30,420 nucleotides of DNA, from the NCBI GenBank assembly GCA_964569015.1, contig CAZMSN010000022.1, forward strand, positions 1 through 30,420. The letters are read 5' to 3'. The notes beneath the pieces are model-generated. The model had not been told where the DNA came from, made no database searches, and saw nothing but the letters and a program-made list of their open reading frames with translations. Positions 1 to 10,800 of this stretch are shown here, one piece after another (the stretch's first letter is position 1; each line of letters starts with the position of its first letter). Position numbers and translations under genes: made by a program. This DNA is from CAYQEC01 sp964569015 (lineage in GTDB: Bacteria > Actinomycetota > Acidimicrobiia > Spongiisociales > UBA5794).

Positions 1-110
1 AGCGGGCCTTCTTCCGGTTCGACCGGATCATGGCGATCGTCATCGTCATCTTCGTGTTCGTGTTCCTGATCGAGCAGGTCAGCGTCTTCATTCGCCGGAG
101 GTTGGTGTGA
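1..110 (+). CDS. PhnE-type ABC permease, C-terminal end only (partial)
   Basis: The reading frame that begins at base 3 ends in a hydrophobic stretch (MAIVIVIFVFVFLIEQV) followed by a basic tail (RRRLV) and a TGA at 108-110. A last membrane helix with a basic cytoplasmic tail is how PhnE-type phosphonate/phosphate-ester permeases end. The next gene is a full PhnE-type permease that starts at a GTG overlapping this stop (GTGA). The two are probably the paired permeases of one importer (phnE1/phnE2 arrangement); the binding protein and ATPase would lie upstream of the window. The identity rests mainly on this context because only about 35 residues are visible. Confidence 0.6.
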   Translation, partial: RAFFRFDRIMAIVIVIFVFVFLIEQVSVFIRRRLV

Positions 111-988
111 CGGAGGTCTTCAGGGACTCCGAGGAGCCCACCGCACGGCCTGAGCCCCGCCGCGGCGCGAAGTGGACCCGCTGGCTGATTGTCGCCGTCC
201 TGGTCATCCCGGCGATCTGGGCGGCGTTGGGGCTCGGCGTCTCGCTGGAGCGGATCCTGAGCGCCCCCGCCGACATGTGGAACATCATCAAGGCCATGTT
301 CCCGCCGGACTTCAGCTCCAAGCAGTTGGGGCGCACCTTCCCCAAGGTGCTCGAGTCCCTCTACATCGCCTGGATCGGCACCATGATCGGGGCCCTCTTC
401 TCGTTCCTGCTCTCGTTCGCGGCCGCCAAGAATCTCTCGCCGCGCTGGCTCACGTTCATCATCCGCAACCTGTTCAACGCCATCCGTGCCTTCCCCGAGC
501 TACTCCTCGCCTTCATCTTCCTGCCCATCTTCGGCCTCGGCCCCTGGACCGGGACCCTGGCGATCGGCCTCCACTCGATTGGCACCCTCGGAAAGCTGTC
601 GTCGGAAGTGATCGAGGGCATCGATGCCGGCCCGCTGGAGGCGATCGACTCCGCCGGAGGAAGACGGATATCCGTCATGCGCTTCGGAGTCCTGCCCCAG
701 GTGCTCCCCAGCATCGTCGCCTACTGGCTCTACCGGTTCGAGATCAACCTGAGGGTCTCGGCGTTCCTCGGCGTCATAGGCGCCGGCGGGGTGGGTGCCG
801 AACTGGTCAGCCAGCTCCGGTTCCGCAATTTCCCGGCGGCCGGGACCGTGCTCTTGGTGACCATCGCCGTTGTGCTCGTCATCGACACGGTGTCGTCGAT
901 GATCCGCAGCCGCATCATCGCCGGCAAGGCCGGCGAGGAGGGGCCGACCGAGCTGTTCGAGGAGCCGTCCACCGTCGGCGTGCTCTAG
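107..988 (+). CDS. phnE: phosphonate/phosphate-type ABC transporter permease (PhnE family)
   Basis: A 293-residue integral membrane protein of the binding-protein-dependent permease family. The cytoplasmic N-terminus is followed by a first helix at about residues 25-45 and then the permease core with several helices. The EAA-type coupling loop that docks on the ATPase is visible as EAIDSAGGRRISVMRFGVLPQ, around residues 178-198. The stretches FPELLLAFIF and GVIGAGGVGAEL are typical of PhnE. The likely role is uptake of phosphonate, phosphite or phosphate esters; the substrate cannot be read from the permease. The GTG start overlaps the stop of the preceding permease by GTGA, so the two are translationally coupled. 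The dGTPase gene starts 5 bases after its stop and is probably in the same transcript, although it is functionally unrelated. Confidence 0.85.
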   Translation: MTEVFRDSEEPTARPEPRRGAKWTRWLIVAVLVIPAIWAALGLGVSLERILSAPADMWNIIKAMFPPDFSSKQLGRTFPKVLESLYIAWIGTMIGALFSFLLSFAAAKNLSPRWLTFIIRNLFNAIRAFPELLLAFIFLPIFGLGPWTGTLAIGLHSIGTLGKLSSEVIEGIDAGPLEAIDSAGGRRISVMRFGVLPQVLPSIVAYWLYRFEINLRVSAFLGVIGAGGVGAELVSQLRFRNFPAAGTVLLVTIAVVLVIDTVSSMIRSRIIAGKAGEEGPTELFEEPSTVGVL

Positions 989-993
989 TCACG

Positions 994-1986
994 ATGCTCC
1001 GCCGCACCAGGGAGAGCCGAGAGCAGCAGGAGCGGGACCTGCTGGCACCCGATGCCACCCTCTCGGCGGAGTCGAGGGGCCGGGCCCGACCCGAGGACCC
1101 CGACGAGTACCGCACCTGCTTCGAGCGCGATCGGGACCGCATCCTCCATTCCAAGGCGTTCCGCCGCCTCAAGCACAAGACTCAGGTGTTCATCAACCCC
1201 GAGGGTGACCACTTTGTCACACGGCTCACCCACACCCTCCAGGTCACCCAGATCGGCCGCTCGATCGCCCGCTGCCTCTCACTGAACGAGATCCTCACCG
1301 AGGCGATCTGCCTCGGCCACGACGCCGGCCATTCCCCGTTCGGGCACATCGGCGAGGAAGCCCTCGGCGACTACGTCGACGGCGAGTGGCTCCACTCCGA
1401 GCAAGGGGTGAGGATCTTCGAGGTCCTCGAACCGCTCAACCTCACCTGGGAGGTCCTCGACGGGATTCGCGCTCACTCGTGGAAGACTCCCCAGCCGCCC
1501 GGAACTCCAGAGGGCTCCGTGTGCAGGTTCGCCGATCGCATCGCCTATCTGTCCCATGACGTGCAGGACGCCATCCGCGCCGGGGTGATCACCTCCGTGG
1601 ACCTGCCGGAGCGGTCACGGCGCACCTTTGGCGAGCCTGGGACACGATGGATCGCGACCATGATCGAAGCGGTCGTCGACGAGTCGCTGCGCACCGGAGC
1701 CGTCTCGATGGATCCGCAGGTGCTCGACGTCATGAACGAGCTGCGAGGATTCATGTTCGAGCACGTCTACCTCCGGCCCGGCACCGAGGAGCAGCGCCGC
1801 GAGATCACCGGAATCGTCCACGACCTGGTCGACCATTTTCTCGCCCACCCCGGAGAGGTCGCGCCGACCTACCGCCAGAACGAAGCTGAGACCCTCACCC
1901 AGGTGATCGACTACGTCGCCGGTATGACGGATCGCTACGCCATCGGGATCCACGACGAGCTGTCCCGGTCCCAGCAGCTCAACTGA
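994..1986 (+). CDS. dgt: deoxyguanosinetriphosphate triphosphohydrolase-like protein (HD domain)
   Basis: A 330-residue dNTPase of the HD superfamily, which cleaves dNTPs to deoxynucleoside and triphosphate in the cytoplasm. The HD metal site is visible: His80 in RLTH, then His109-Asp110 in LGHDAGHSPFGH, with a later Asp in CRFADRIAYLSHD. The N-terminal segment FERDRDRILHSKAFRRLKHKTQVF is the standard dGTPase opening after a short basic tail, and the length fits the short (type 2) dGTPase-like group. The same frame stays open far upstream through phnE, but the family similarity begins only at the ATG at 994, just after the phnE stop. No strong ribosome site precedes it, so expression may depend on coupling to phnE. 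Confidence 0.9.
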   Translation: MLRRTRESREQQERDLLAPDATLSAESRGRARPEDPDEYRTCFERDRDRILHSKAFRRLKHKTQVFINPEGDHFVTRLTHTLQVTQIGRSIARCLSLNEILTEAICLGHDAGHSPFGHIGEEALGDYVDGEWLHSEQGVRIFEVLEPLNLTWEVLDGIRAHSWKTPQPPGTPEGSVCRFADRIAYLSHDVQDAIRAGVITSVDLPERSRRTFGEPGTRWIATMIEAVVDESLRTGAVSMDPQVLDVMNELRGFMFEHVYLRPGTEEQRREITGIVHDLVDHFLAHPGEVAPTYRQNEAETLTQVIDYVAGMTDRYAIGIHDELSRSQQLN

Positions 1987-2080
1987 AAGGGGCCTGCCCC
2001 GAGATTGGAATCCGGCCCTCGTCGATCACCATCTCGAGCCCGACCCGCGGTGGTGTGCCTCGGGCACCTCGAGCCAACCC
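1987..2080. terminator. convergent dgt/metH intergenic region with two short hairpins
   Basis: Between the two convergent stops lie GGGG-CCTG-CCCC (1989-2000) and GTGCC-TCG-GGCAC (2055-2067). Neither is followed by a T-run, so they are only weak candidates for termination in this GC-rich genome. Nothing else is seen here. Confidence 0.25.
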
Positions 2081-5550
<3,470 letters not shown>

Positions 5551-5554
<4 letters not shown>

Positions 5555-5607
5555 CGGGCGCCTCCCCGGCGCGAGCGGCGGCTGCAGGCCGGGGCGAGAC
5601 CGTCCAC
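5551..5607 (-). CDS. putative 18-residue upstream ORF in the metH leader
   Basis: On the minus strand AAGGAGGA (5611-5618) is followed after 4 bases by a GTG at 5607. The frame encodes VDGLAPACSRRSRRGGAR and stops at a TGA that overlaps the metH ATG as ATGA (5551-5554). It lies between the SAM riboswitch and metH. The ribosome site is the best match in this leader, and the overlap would couple metH translation to passage through this ORF. The peptide is very basic and has one Cys. There is no family evidence; it could be a chance frame in GC-rich DNA. Confidence 0.4.
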
Positions 5608-5673
5608 GCGTCCTCCTTGCTCGTCCTCGAAACGCTCCCGTGAGCGCCTGGAGCGGAGGCCCGCTATCGGCAA

Positions 5674-5756
5674 CTCATCGTTCAGGCATTGGCACCGTGC
5701 GGAACCGCCGGTTGCCGCGGCTTCACAGGGCCTGTCCCTCCGCCGCTCTCGATGAG
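5674..5756 (-). promoter_or_regulatory. SAM riboswitch (SAM-I family; possibly the SAM-I/IV variant)
   Basis: Read on the minus strand, the segment has the S-box core. P1 is CTCATCG (5750-5756) pairing with CGATGAG (5674-5680). P2 is GCGGC/GCCGC enclosing GGAGGGACAGGCCC and TGTGAA. Then come GGCAACC, a short P3 (GCG-GTTC-CGC) and GGTGCCAATGCC. These match the known SAM-I consensus GAGGGAC-GGCCC, GAA, GGCAACC, GGTGCCAA. P4 is missing or minimal, which suggests the actinobacterial SAM-I/IV variant, but the diagnostic pseudoknot was not confirmed. Just 3' of P1 is GTTGCC (5669-5674), complementary to GGCAAC of the core (5711-5716), a possible alternative pairing. Hairpins at 5652-5665 and 5633-5646 follow without T-runs. 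The first contains CCTCC, which could pair with the GGAGG ribosome sites downstream. A weak -10 candidate TATCAT lies at 5774-5779. Confidence 0.9.
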
Positions 5757-5820
5757 CGATTCGTAGGCAAATGATGATAGCCACAGGCCACGGAAGCCCT
5801 GTCGGGTGCGCCGCCGCGGC

Positions 5821-6231
5821 TCAGCCCGTCAGTTGACCGATCAGGATCAGGACGATGAGGTTTGCCGCCGTCCAGGCAAGGCAGAGCACGACATAGCGCC
5901 GCAGCCACCCCGCCCACGTGTCGGCGGCGAGGGCGATACGGGTGCCGACGAAGAACCACAGCGGCAACGAGGTCAGCGTGCCGACCAGGAAGACGACGAG
6001 GCGATTCACGTCGATGAAGTCGATGGCGAAGATCCACGCTGTGGGGGCGGCGATCAGGAACAAGAGCGCCGCCAGGAGAGACGACGCCAGATCGCCCATG
6101 TCGCCGATCTCGCGGAAGCTCACGCTGAGCGCCAGGATGGTCACCGTCACCGGGTAGACGAGCGCCAGCGCCCCGCCTGCAGGCAGAGGCAATCCCCCGC
6201 GCCGAGCCGTGAAACTGAAGTCAGAGGTCAC
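5821..6231 (-). CDS. small integral membrane protein of unknown function
   Basis: A 136-residue protein with about four hydrophobic helices: GGALALVYPVTVTILALSV; LASSLLAALLFLIAAPTAWIF; LVVFLVGTLTSLPLWFFVG; and a C-terminal YVVLCLAWTAANLIVLILIG. I do not recognise a family. The GTG start at 6231 is chosen because TACGCT (minus strand, 6245-6240) ends 8 bases before it, fitting a leaderless or near-leaderless transcript; the only upstream ribosome-like string is a weak AGGG. It is divergent from the dodecin operon, with -10 boxes only 18 bases apart. It ends 65 bases before the metH riboswitch, in the same direction. Confidence 0.65.
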   Translation of the reverse strand: MTSDFSFTARRGGLPLPAGGALALVYPVTVTILALSVSFREIGDMGDLASSLLAALLFLIAAPTAWIFAIDFIDVNRLVVFLVGTLTSLPLWFFVGTRIALAADTWAGWLRRYVVLCLAWTAANLIVLILIGQLTG

Positions 6232-6239
6232 CGGGCCCT

Positions 6240-6269
6240 AGCGTACCGCTTCGGTGCCAGGGGTAGGAT
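6240..6269. promoter_or_regulatory. back-to-back divergent promoters (small membrane protein / dodecin operon)
   Basis: Minus strand: TACGCT at 6245-6240. Plus strand: TAGGAT at 6264-6269, with an expected start near 6276 and a 19-base leader carrying GGGAGGG. Both match the TANNNT -10 of actinobacterial sigma-70 promoters. Because the boxes are so close, the two polymerases would compete for this site. Confidence 0.45.
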
Positions 6270-6294
6270 TGCGGCAGCGATATCGGGAGGGACC

Positions 6295-6519
6295 ATCGGA
6301 TCGAGCGACTACATCGACAAGGGTGCCATCAAGGTCATCGAGGTGATCGGAGTCTCCGAAGAGAGCTTCGAGAATGCCGTCGAGCTGGCCGTCGCCAAGG
6401 CTGCCGAGAGCATCAAGGGAATCACCGGAGTCGAGGTCGAGTCATTCAGCGCCAGAGTCGGCGACGGAAAGGTGACTCAGTACCGGGCGACCGTGAAGCT
6501 CGCTTTCGTCGTCAAGTGA
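6295..6519 (+). CDS. dodecin family protein (tryptophan-less)
   Basis: About 74 residues matching the dodecin fold, a small strand-helix-strand-strand protein that assembles as a 12-mer. Visible landmarks are KVIEVIGVSEESFENAVELA, then AAESIKGITGVEVESFSARV, then the final strands DGKVTQYRATVKLAFVV. Flavin-binding dodecins carry a stacking Trp just before the (F)EV strand; here the aligned residue is Gly (ITGVEV). This resembles the Trp-less dodecins for which calcium rather than flavin binding has been reported. There is no ATG, GTG or TTG between the predicted transcript start and the conserved region. The best initiator is an ATC at 6295, four bases after GGGAGG. Either a non-canonical start or a base error explains this. 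The stop overlaps the next start (GTGA). Confidence 0.8.
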   Translation: MGSSDYIDKGAIKVIEVIGVSEESFENAVELAVAKAAESIKGITGVEVESFSARVGDGKVTQYRATVKLAFVVK

Positions 6520-6953
6520 CCGAGCCCAACGGCCACGTCTTTGGGCGACGGCTGACCCGGAGCCGCACCGATAGGAAGATCGCCGGCATCGCAGCCGGGA
6601 TCGCCAACTACTCGGGCATCGACCCGGTGTGGATACGCGTCCTCTTCCTGGTGTTGCTGTTCACCGGGCCCGGCTTCCTGCTGTATCTCATCTGCTGGGT
6701 GGCGATACCCGAGGAGCCCGTGAGGACGGCCTCCCATCCGGTCCCCGCGATGACGGCGCCCAATCCGGCGCCCGTCGCGACCCGACCCGCCGATCACGGC
6801 GATTCGGGCCGTCTCCTCCTGGGCGGCCTGCTCATCATCGGCGGCGCCTACCTCGGCCTCGCCTCGGTGCTGCCGCGGATCAGGGGCCTGTTGCTGCCCG
6901 CGATCCTCGTCGCCGCTGGCGTGGCGGTCATCGTCTACGGGGCCCGCCGATGA
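6516..6953 (+). CDS. PspC domain membrane protein
   Basis: A 145-residue protein. Residues 10-68 are a PspC domain: RRLTRSRTDRKIAGIAAGIANYSGIDPVWIRVLFLV, then a hydrophobic hairpin ending in ICWVAIPEE, the typical PspC signature. A proline-rich linker follows, then two more hydrophobic segments (LLLGGLLIIGGAYLGLASV and LLLPAILVAAGVAVIVYG). The domain is found in phage-shock and envelope-stress systems. The GTG start overlaps the dodecin stop (GTGA) and the stop overlaps the next ATG (ATGA), so it is the second gene of a coupled operon. The role is probably envelope-stress sensing or regulation together with the LiaF-like neighbour. Confidence 0.85.
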   Translation: MTEPNGHVFGRRLTRSRTDRKIAGIAAGIANYSGIDPVWIRVLFLVLLFTGPGFLLYLICWVAIPEEPVRTASHPVPAMTAPNPAPVATRPADHGDSGRLLLGGLLIIGGAYLGLASVLPRIRGLLLPAILVAAGVAVIVYGARR

Positions 6954-7600
6954 GCTACGACCCGTTCGCACCCGAAAGCCCAGTGAAGGAGCCGCGCGGC
7001 CCGTCGGTCGCCCAGATCACCCTGGGCGCCATCCTCATCGTCCTCGGTGCCGCCTGGTTGCTGGCCGCCCTCGACATTGCCACGATCCCGTGGCGAGGCC
7101 TGCTGGCGGCTGCATTGATCGTCGTCGGGTTGGTGGTCGCAGCGATGGCCGGCAGGGAGCGCCATGGCGGGATCATGGCCATCGGAGTGATCCTCACCAT
7201 CGTTCTGGCCCTCGCCAGCACCGCCGAGGGAATCCTCGATGCACCCCTCGCCGGCGGGATCGGCGAGCGTGACTTCGCACCTCGATCCTTCGACGATCTC
7301 GAGAGCGAATACCGGCTCCTCATCGGAGACCTCGACGTCGATCTGCAATCGGTCACCTTCCCCGCCGGGGAGACCACGGTGCAAGTGAGCGTGATGATCG
7401 GCCAGGCAATCGTGCACACACCCGACGAAGTCGCCGTCGCGGTGGACGCCAAGGTGACAGGCGGCGAGGTGGTGTTGTTCGACCAATCGCAGAACGGCTT
7501 CGACGTCGACGCCACGTACGCTGATGCCGAGTACGCCGCTGCGACGAACCGCCTCCGGCTCGAGATCACCGGAGGTTTCGGAAGGCTGGAGGTCGAATGA
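6950..7600 (+). CDS. LiaF-like membrane protein (N-terminal helices + DUF2154-type C-terminal domain)
   Basis: A 216-residue protein. The N-terminal third has about three to four hydrophobic helices (ITLGAILIVLGAAWLLAAL, GLLAAALIVVGLVVAAM, GIMAIGVILTIVLALAS). The remainder is a beta-rich domain with IGDLDVDLQ, VSVMIGQAIVHTP and LRLEITGGFGRLEVE, the repeating pattern of the LiaF/YvqF C-terminal domain (cell-wall-active antibiotic response). In Firmicutes LiaF represses the LiaRS envelope-stress system; in Actinobacteria similar proteins sit beside PspC proteins. The ATG overlaps the PspC stop (ATGA), and its own stop overlaps the next ATG. No two-component regulator is adjacent. Confidence 0.8.
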   Translation: MSYDPFAPESPVKEPRGPSVAQITLGAILIVLGAAWLLAALDIATIPWRGLLAAALIVVGLVVAAMAGRERHGGIMAIGVILTIVLALASTAEGILDAPLAGGIGERDFAPRSFDDLESEYRLLIGDLDVDLQSVTFPAGETTVQVSVMIGQAIVHTPDEVAVAVDAKVTGGEVVLFDQSQNGFDVDATYADAEYAAATNRLRLEITGGFGRLEVE

Positions 7601-7794
7601 CGAACGACAACGGGAGACCCTTCGACCGTGCAGCCCTCGTGGCCGGCATCGTGTTCATCTTCTTCGGCCTGATGTTCCTGCTCGAGGCGCTTGGAGCCTT
7701 CGACCTCAACCCAGGGCAGCTCTGGGCGATCCTGCTCATCGGCCTCGGCGTCGCGGTGCTGTTCGGCGAACGCCGTCCCAGCTCCAGGGCTTGA
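7597..7794 (+). CDS. small two-helix membrane protein (LiaF-TM/DUF5668-like)
   Basis: A 65-residue protein with two hydrophobic helices, AALVAGIVFIFFGLMFLLEAL and LWAILLIGLGVAVLFG, joined by a short FDLNPGQ turn. This is the short transmembrane module usually found at the start of LiaF-like proteins, here as a separate polypeptide. It is the last gene of the dodecin / PspC / LiaF-like operon and its ATG overlaps the previous stop (ATGA). It ends 26 bases before the convergent nuclease gene. An inverted repeat ACGCCGT/ACGGCGT near its 3' end could help termination. Confidence 0.75.
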   Translation: MTNDNGRPFDRAALVAGIVFIFFGLMFLLEALGAFDLNPGQLWAILLIGLGVAVLFGERRPSSRA

Positions 7795-7820
7795 AGCCGG
7801 AACGGCGTCTGCACGTCACC

Positions 7821-10800
7821 TCAGAACCACCAGGGGAAGTGGTAGCGACGGAACCGGAAGCGCCCCTCGACCGGATCGTGGTCCGACGACCGGATCGCCG
7901 TTGACGGGTCGTCCGCCACCGACGTCGGGTATGAGGCGTTGAAGTGGAGGATGTCGGTGCCGACGAGCAGCCTCAGCAACGCCGGGCTCACCAGCATGTG
8001 ATCGAGCAGCTGGCTGTTCCCGTCGTAGACGTAGCTGAATCGCTCCTGTGACCATTCCCGGTTCACGAGGTTGTGGAGCCGTACCTCACCGACCGATCCC
8101 TGGAGGATCGCCACCGGGTGGTCGGCCCCCTCACCCGGCTCCCCGAACGGGAAGTCGTTCAGGTCTCCGGTCACCATCACCAGCGCGTTGGGGTCGGCGT
8201 CGAGAAGCGAGTTGACGAAGTCGCGCACGACTCGAGCCTGCGCCTTGCGCTGCCCCTCGGTCACTCTCACCGGCGGCCAGTTGACACCGAACAGGGCATC
8301 GTCGCCGCTCTTCGACTTGAGGTGGTTGCCGATGATCGTGACCTCTCTGCCCTCGATCTCGAAGACCCCGACCAGCGGCTCGCGGCCCGGGCTGGCGCTC
8401 GAGGGGCCGAAGGCGGCTTCGACGTCCGGTCCGCTGAGCTGGTAGGCATCGAGGAGATCGACCCGGGCTGCGTCCCAGAGGAAGCCGACCTCGATGCCCC
8501 GGACATCGCTCGTCTCGAACGAGGTCGCCACGTACGACGTGCCCTCGGTGGCATTCACACGGTCGCCGAGCTCCTGGAGGATCTCGGTGTTCTCCACCTC
8601 CTGCACCACCAGGACCTCAGGGAGCCGCAGCTCGCCGGCGACGGCGAGAGCCAGCTTGGTGAGCTTGGTCTCGAGCTCCTCCGGCGTCGGCGTGGTCCCC
8701 TCGTCCTCCTTGTCCGGATTGTCAACGAGGTCGAAGAGGTTCTCCACGTTGAAGGTCGTGATCGCCGTGTCTCCGGTGATGCCCCACCGTCGCGACACGG
8801 TCCCGGTTGGGAGGGCGGCGGCATTGACGTCGAAGGACGTCGGCTGCAGCTTGTAGACCCCGAAGGTGTAGTCGACGATGCCGGTGAGCTCCTTCACGTG
8901 ATCACCGGGCCGCACCTCGATGGCCGCATCGAGGGTGGCGTCGTCCACCAGGATCCGCTCCGGGTTGTAGTCGACGTCACCGCCACCGAGGGAGCGGAGC
9001 AGGAGCTGCTTCACCCATTGCGAGTAGCCCGATCCCCACCTCGTGTCCCGCCAGACCAGCATGCCGAACTCGCCGTATTCGCTGGTGGGCGCCACGACGG
9101 TGCCGTGCCGCACCAACACCAGCATGCTCTCCAGCGGCTCCCAGAAGGCGATGCCGTCGGCGATGACCTCGTTGGGCAGGTCGGTCAGCATCACCGACTC
9201 GGGAAGGGCGTTGCCGTTCGAGAGGATCTCGAAGGTCGCGCACGCCGGGTTGTTGAGTTGGGTGAGAGGGAGGGCCGTCCCGAACTGGAGCTCCTCGACG
9301 GTAGCCGTCACCTGCACCAGGTCGCCTACGACCGGCTGCGGATCGGGCAGCGTGTTGCGGTCATCGACCTTGATCGCGTCCGAAGTGGCAGGATCGCCGT
9401 CGCCGGCCGGGTCCTGGATCCACATGTCGCGCCCATCGGCGCTCACCGCCGTGACCACGCCGGTGGTGGTGATCACCTCACCGGTGAACGGCGAGAACTG
9501 GCCGTCACCCTGGATTTCGGGGATCGGCGTGATCACGGGCGCCTCGGCCAGGTCGATACCAATCAGCAGCGGGTCGTGGTCCGAGGACCGGTACTGGTCC
9601 GGGGCGTAGAGGCTCGGAGGGTTGTACTCGGTGTTGTAGTCGAAGATCCGCGGCTCATCCGAGTTGACGTGCCACAGGGCCGCGCCGGTGACCTTGGCGG
9701 CCAGCACGTCGGTGGCGAAGGCGTGATCGAGCAGCCCCGACATGCCGAAGTACACGTACGAGTACTGGCCGGCCGGATCGACGAACGCGTCGACCAGGTT
9801 GGTGAGCGCTCCGCCCAGGGTCTCGATCGGGTCCTCCAACGCGTAGGAGTTGAAGTCGCCGATCGTCAGCACGTCGGCGTCGCCGGACAGTGACTGCAGT
9901 GTCGCCACGAAATCGATCAGTGCCAGCGCCTGCGCCACGCGCCGTGCGTTGTAGGCCCCTTGGCCGTCGTTCTGGTCGAGGTCGTCACCGGTGGCCCCGG
10001 TGGCTCCCTTCGACTTGAAGTGATTCACCACAACGGTGAACACGTCGTCCCGGGCCCGGAAGGTCTGGGCGACCGGAGGTCGATCCTCGGCGAAGGCGGG
10101 ATCATCGTCGGCTACCGGATCCCCGACCGGGGTGACCGAGCCGGGTTGGTAGATGATCCCGACCTTGATGGCATTGGTGGACTCGAGCCCGCCCGGGTAA
10201 TACGGATCGGGCACTGCCGCCCATGTGCCGGGAGCGGTGGCGTCGTTGAGTGCCGCCACCAAGTCCTCAATCGCAGTCGGACCGTTGTTCTCCATCTCCT
10301 GGAAGCCGACCACGTCGGCTCCGAGGCCGACGATGGCGGCAACGGTCTTCGCCCGCTGGCGCTCGAGCTCAACGGCGCTGTCGGCGCCGCGAGCGTCGTT
10401 GCTGCCGTCGTCGAGGGTCGTCCAGTAGTTGAGCAGGTTGAACGACGCCACCGTGACATCACCCCCCACGTCGGGAGCCGCGTCTGGACGGGGGTTGCCG
10501 TCGAAGCTCGGCGCCACGGTGGGAATGAGGCTGTAGTCGCCGAACGCGTAGTTGAGCACCCCGGTGAGGCCGGTCATCGATTCCCCGAGCCGCAGCGTGC
10601 CGTCGCCGCCCAGGTAAGGGACCGGATCCGGATTCTGCTCCGTCGACCCGTCGTCAACGATCAATCGGCCCGGCTCGAGCACGTCGGCAATGCCGTCGCC
10701 GTCGTTGTCGAACGGGATCGAGGGGAGGACGACGTTGGTGGGCTGGAACTGCCGGCCGTCGGCCGACACCACGAATTCGCCGTACTGACCGAGGTCGTAG

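Noticed and set aside
172..993. N-terminal extension of the dGTPase through phnE
   Set aside because: The frame is open but the translation is low-complexity Arg/Pro/His, and the permease in the other frame has clear family motifs. The dGTPase starts at 994.
8073..9893. Open frame of about 600 codons on the plus strand inside the nuclease gene
   Set aside because: Antisense shadow of the EEP modules; composition rich in Arg, Gly and His with no motif.
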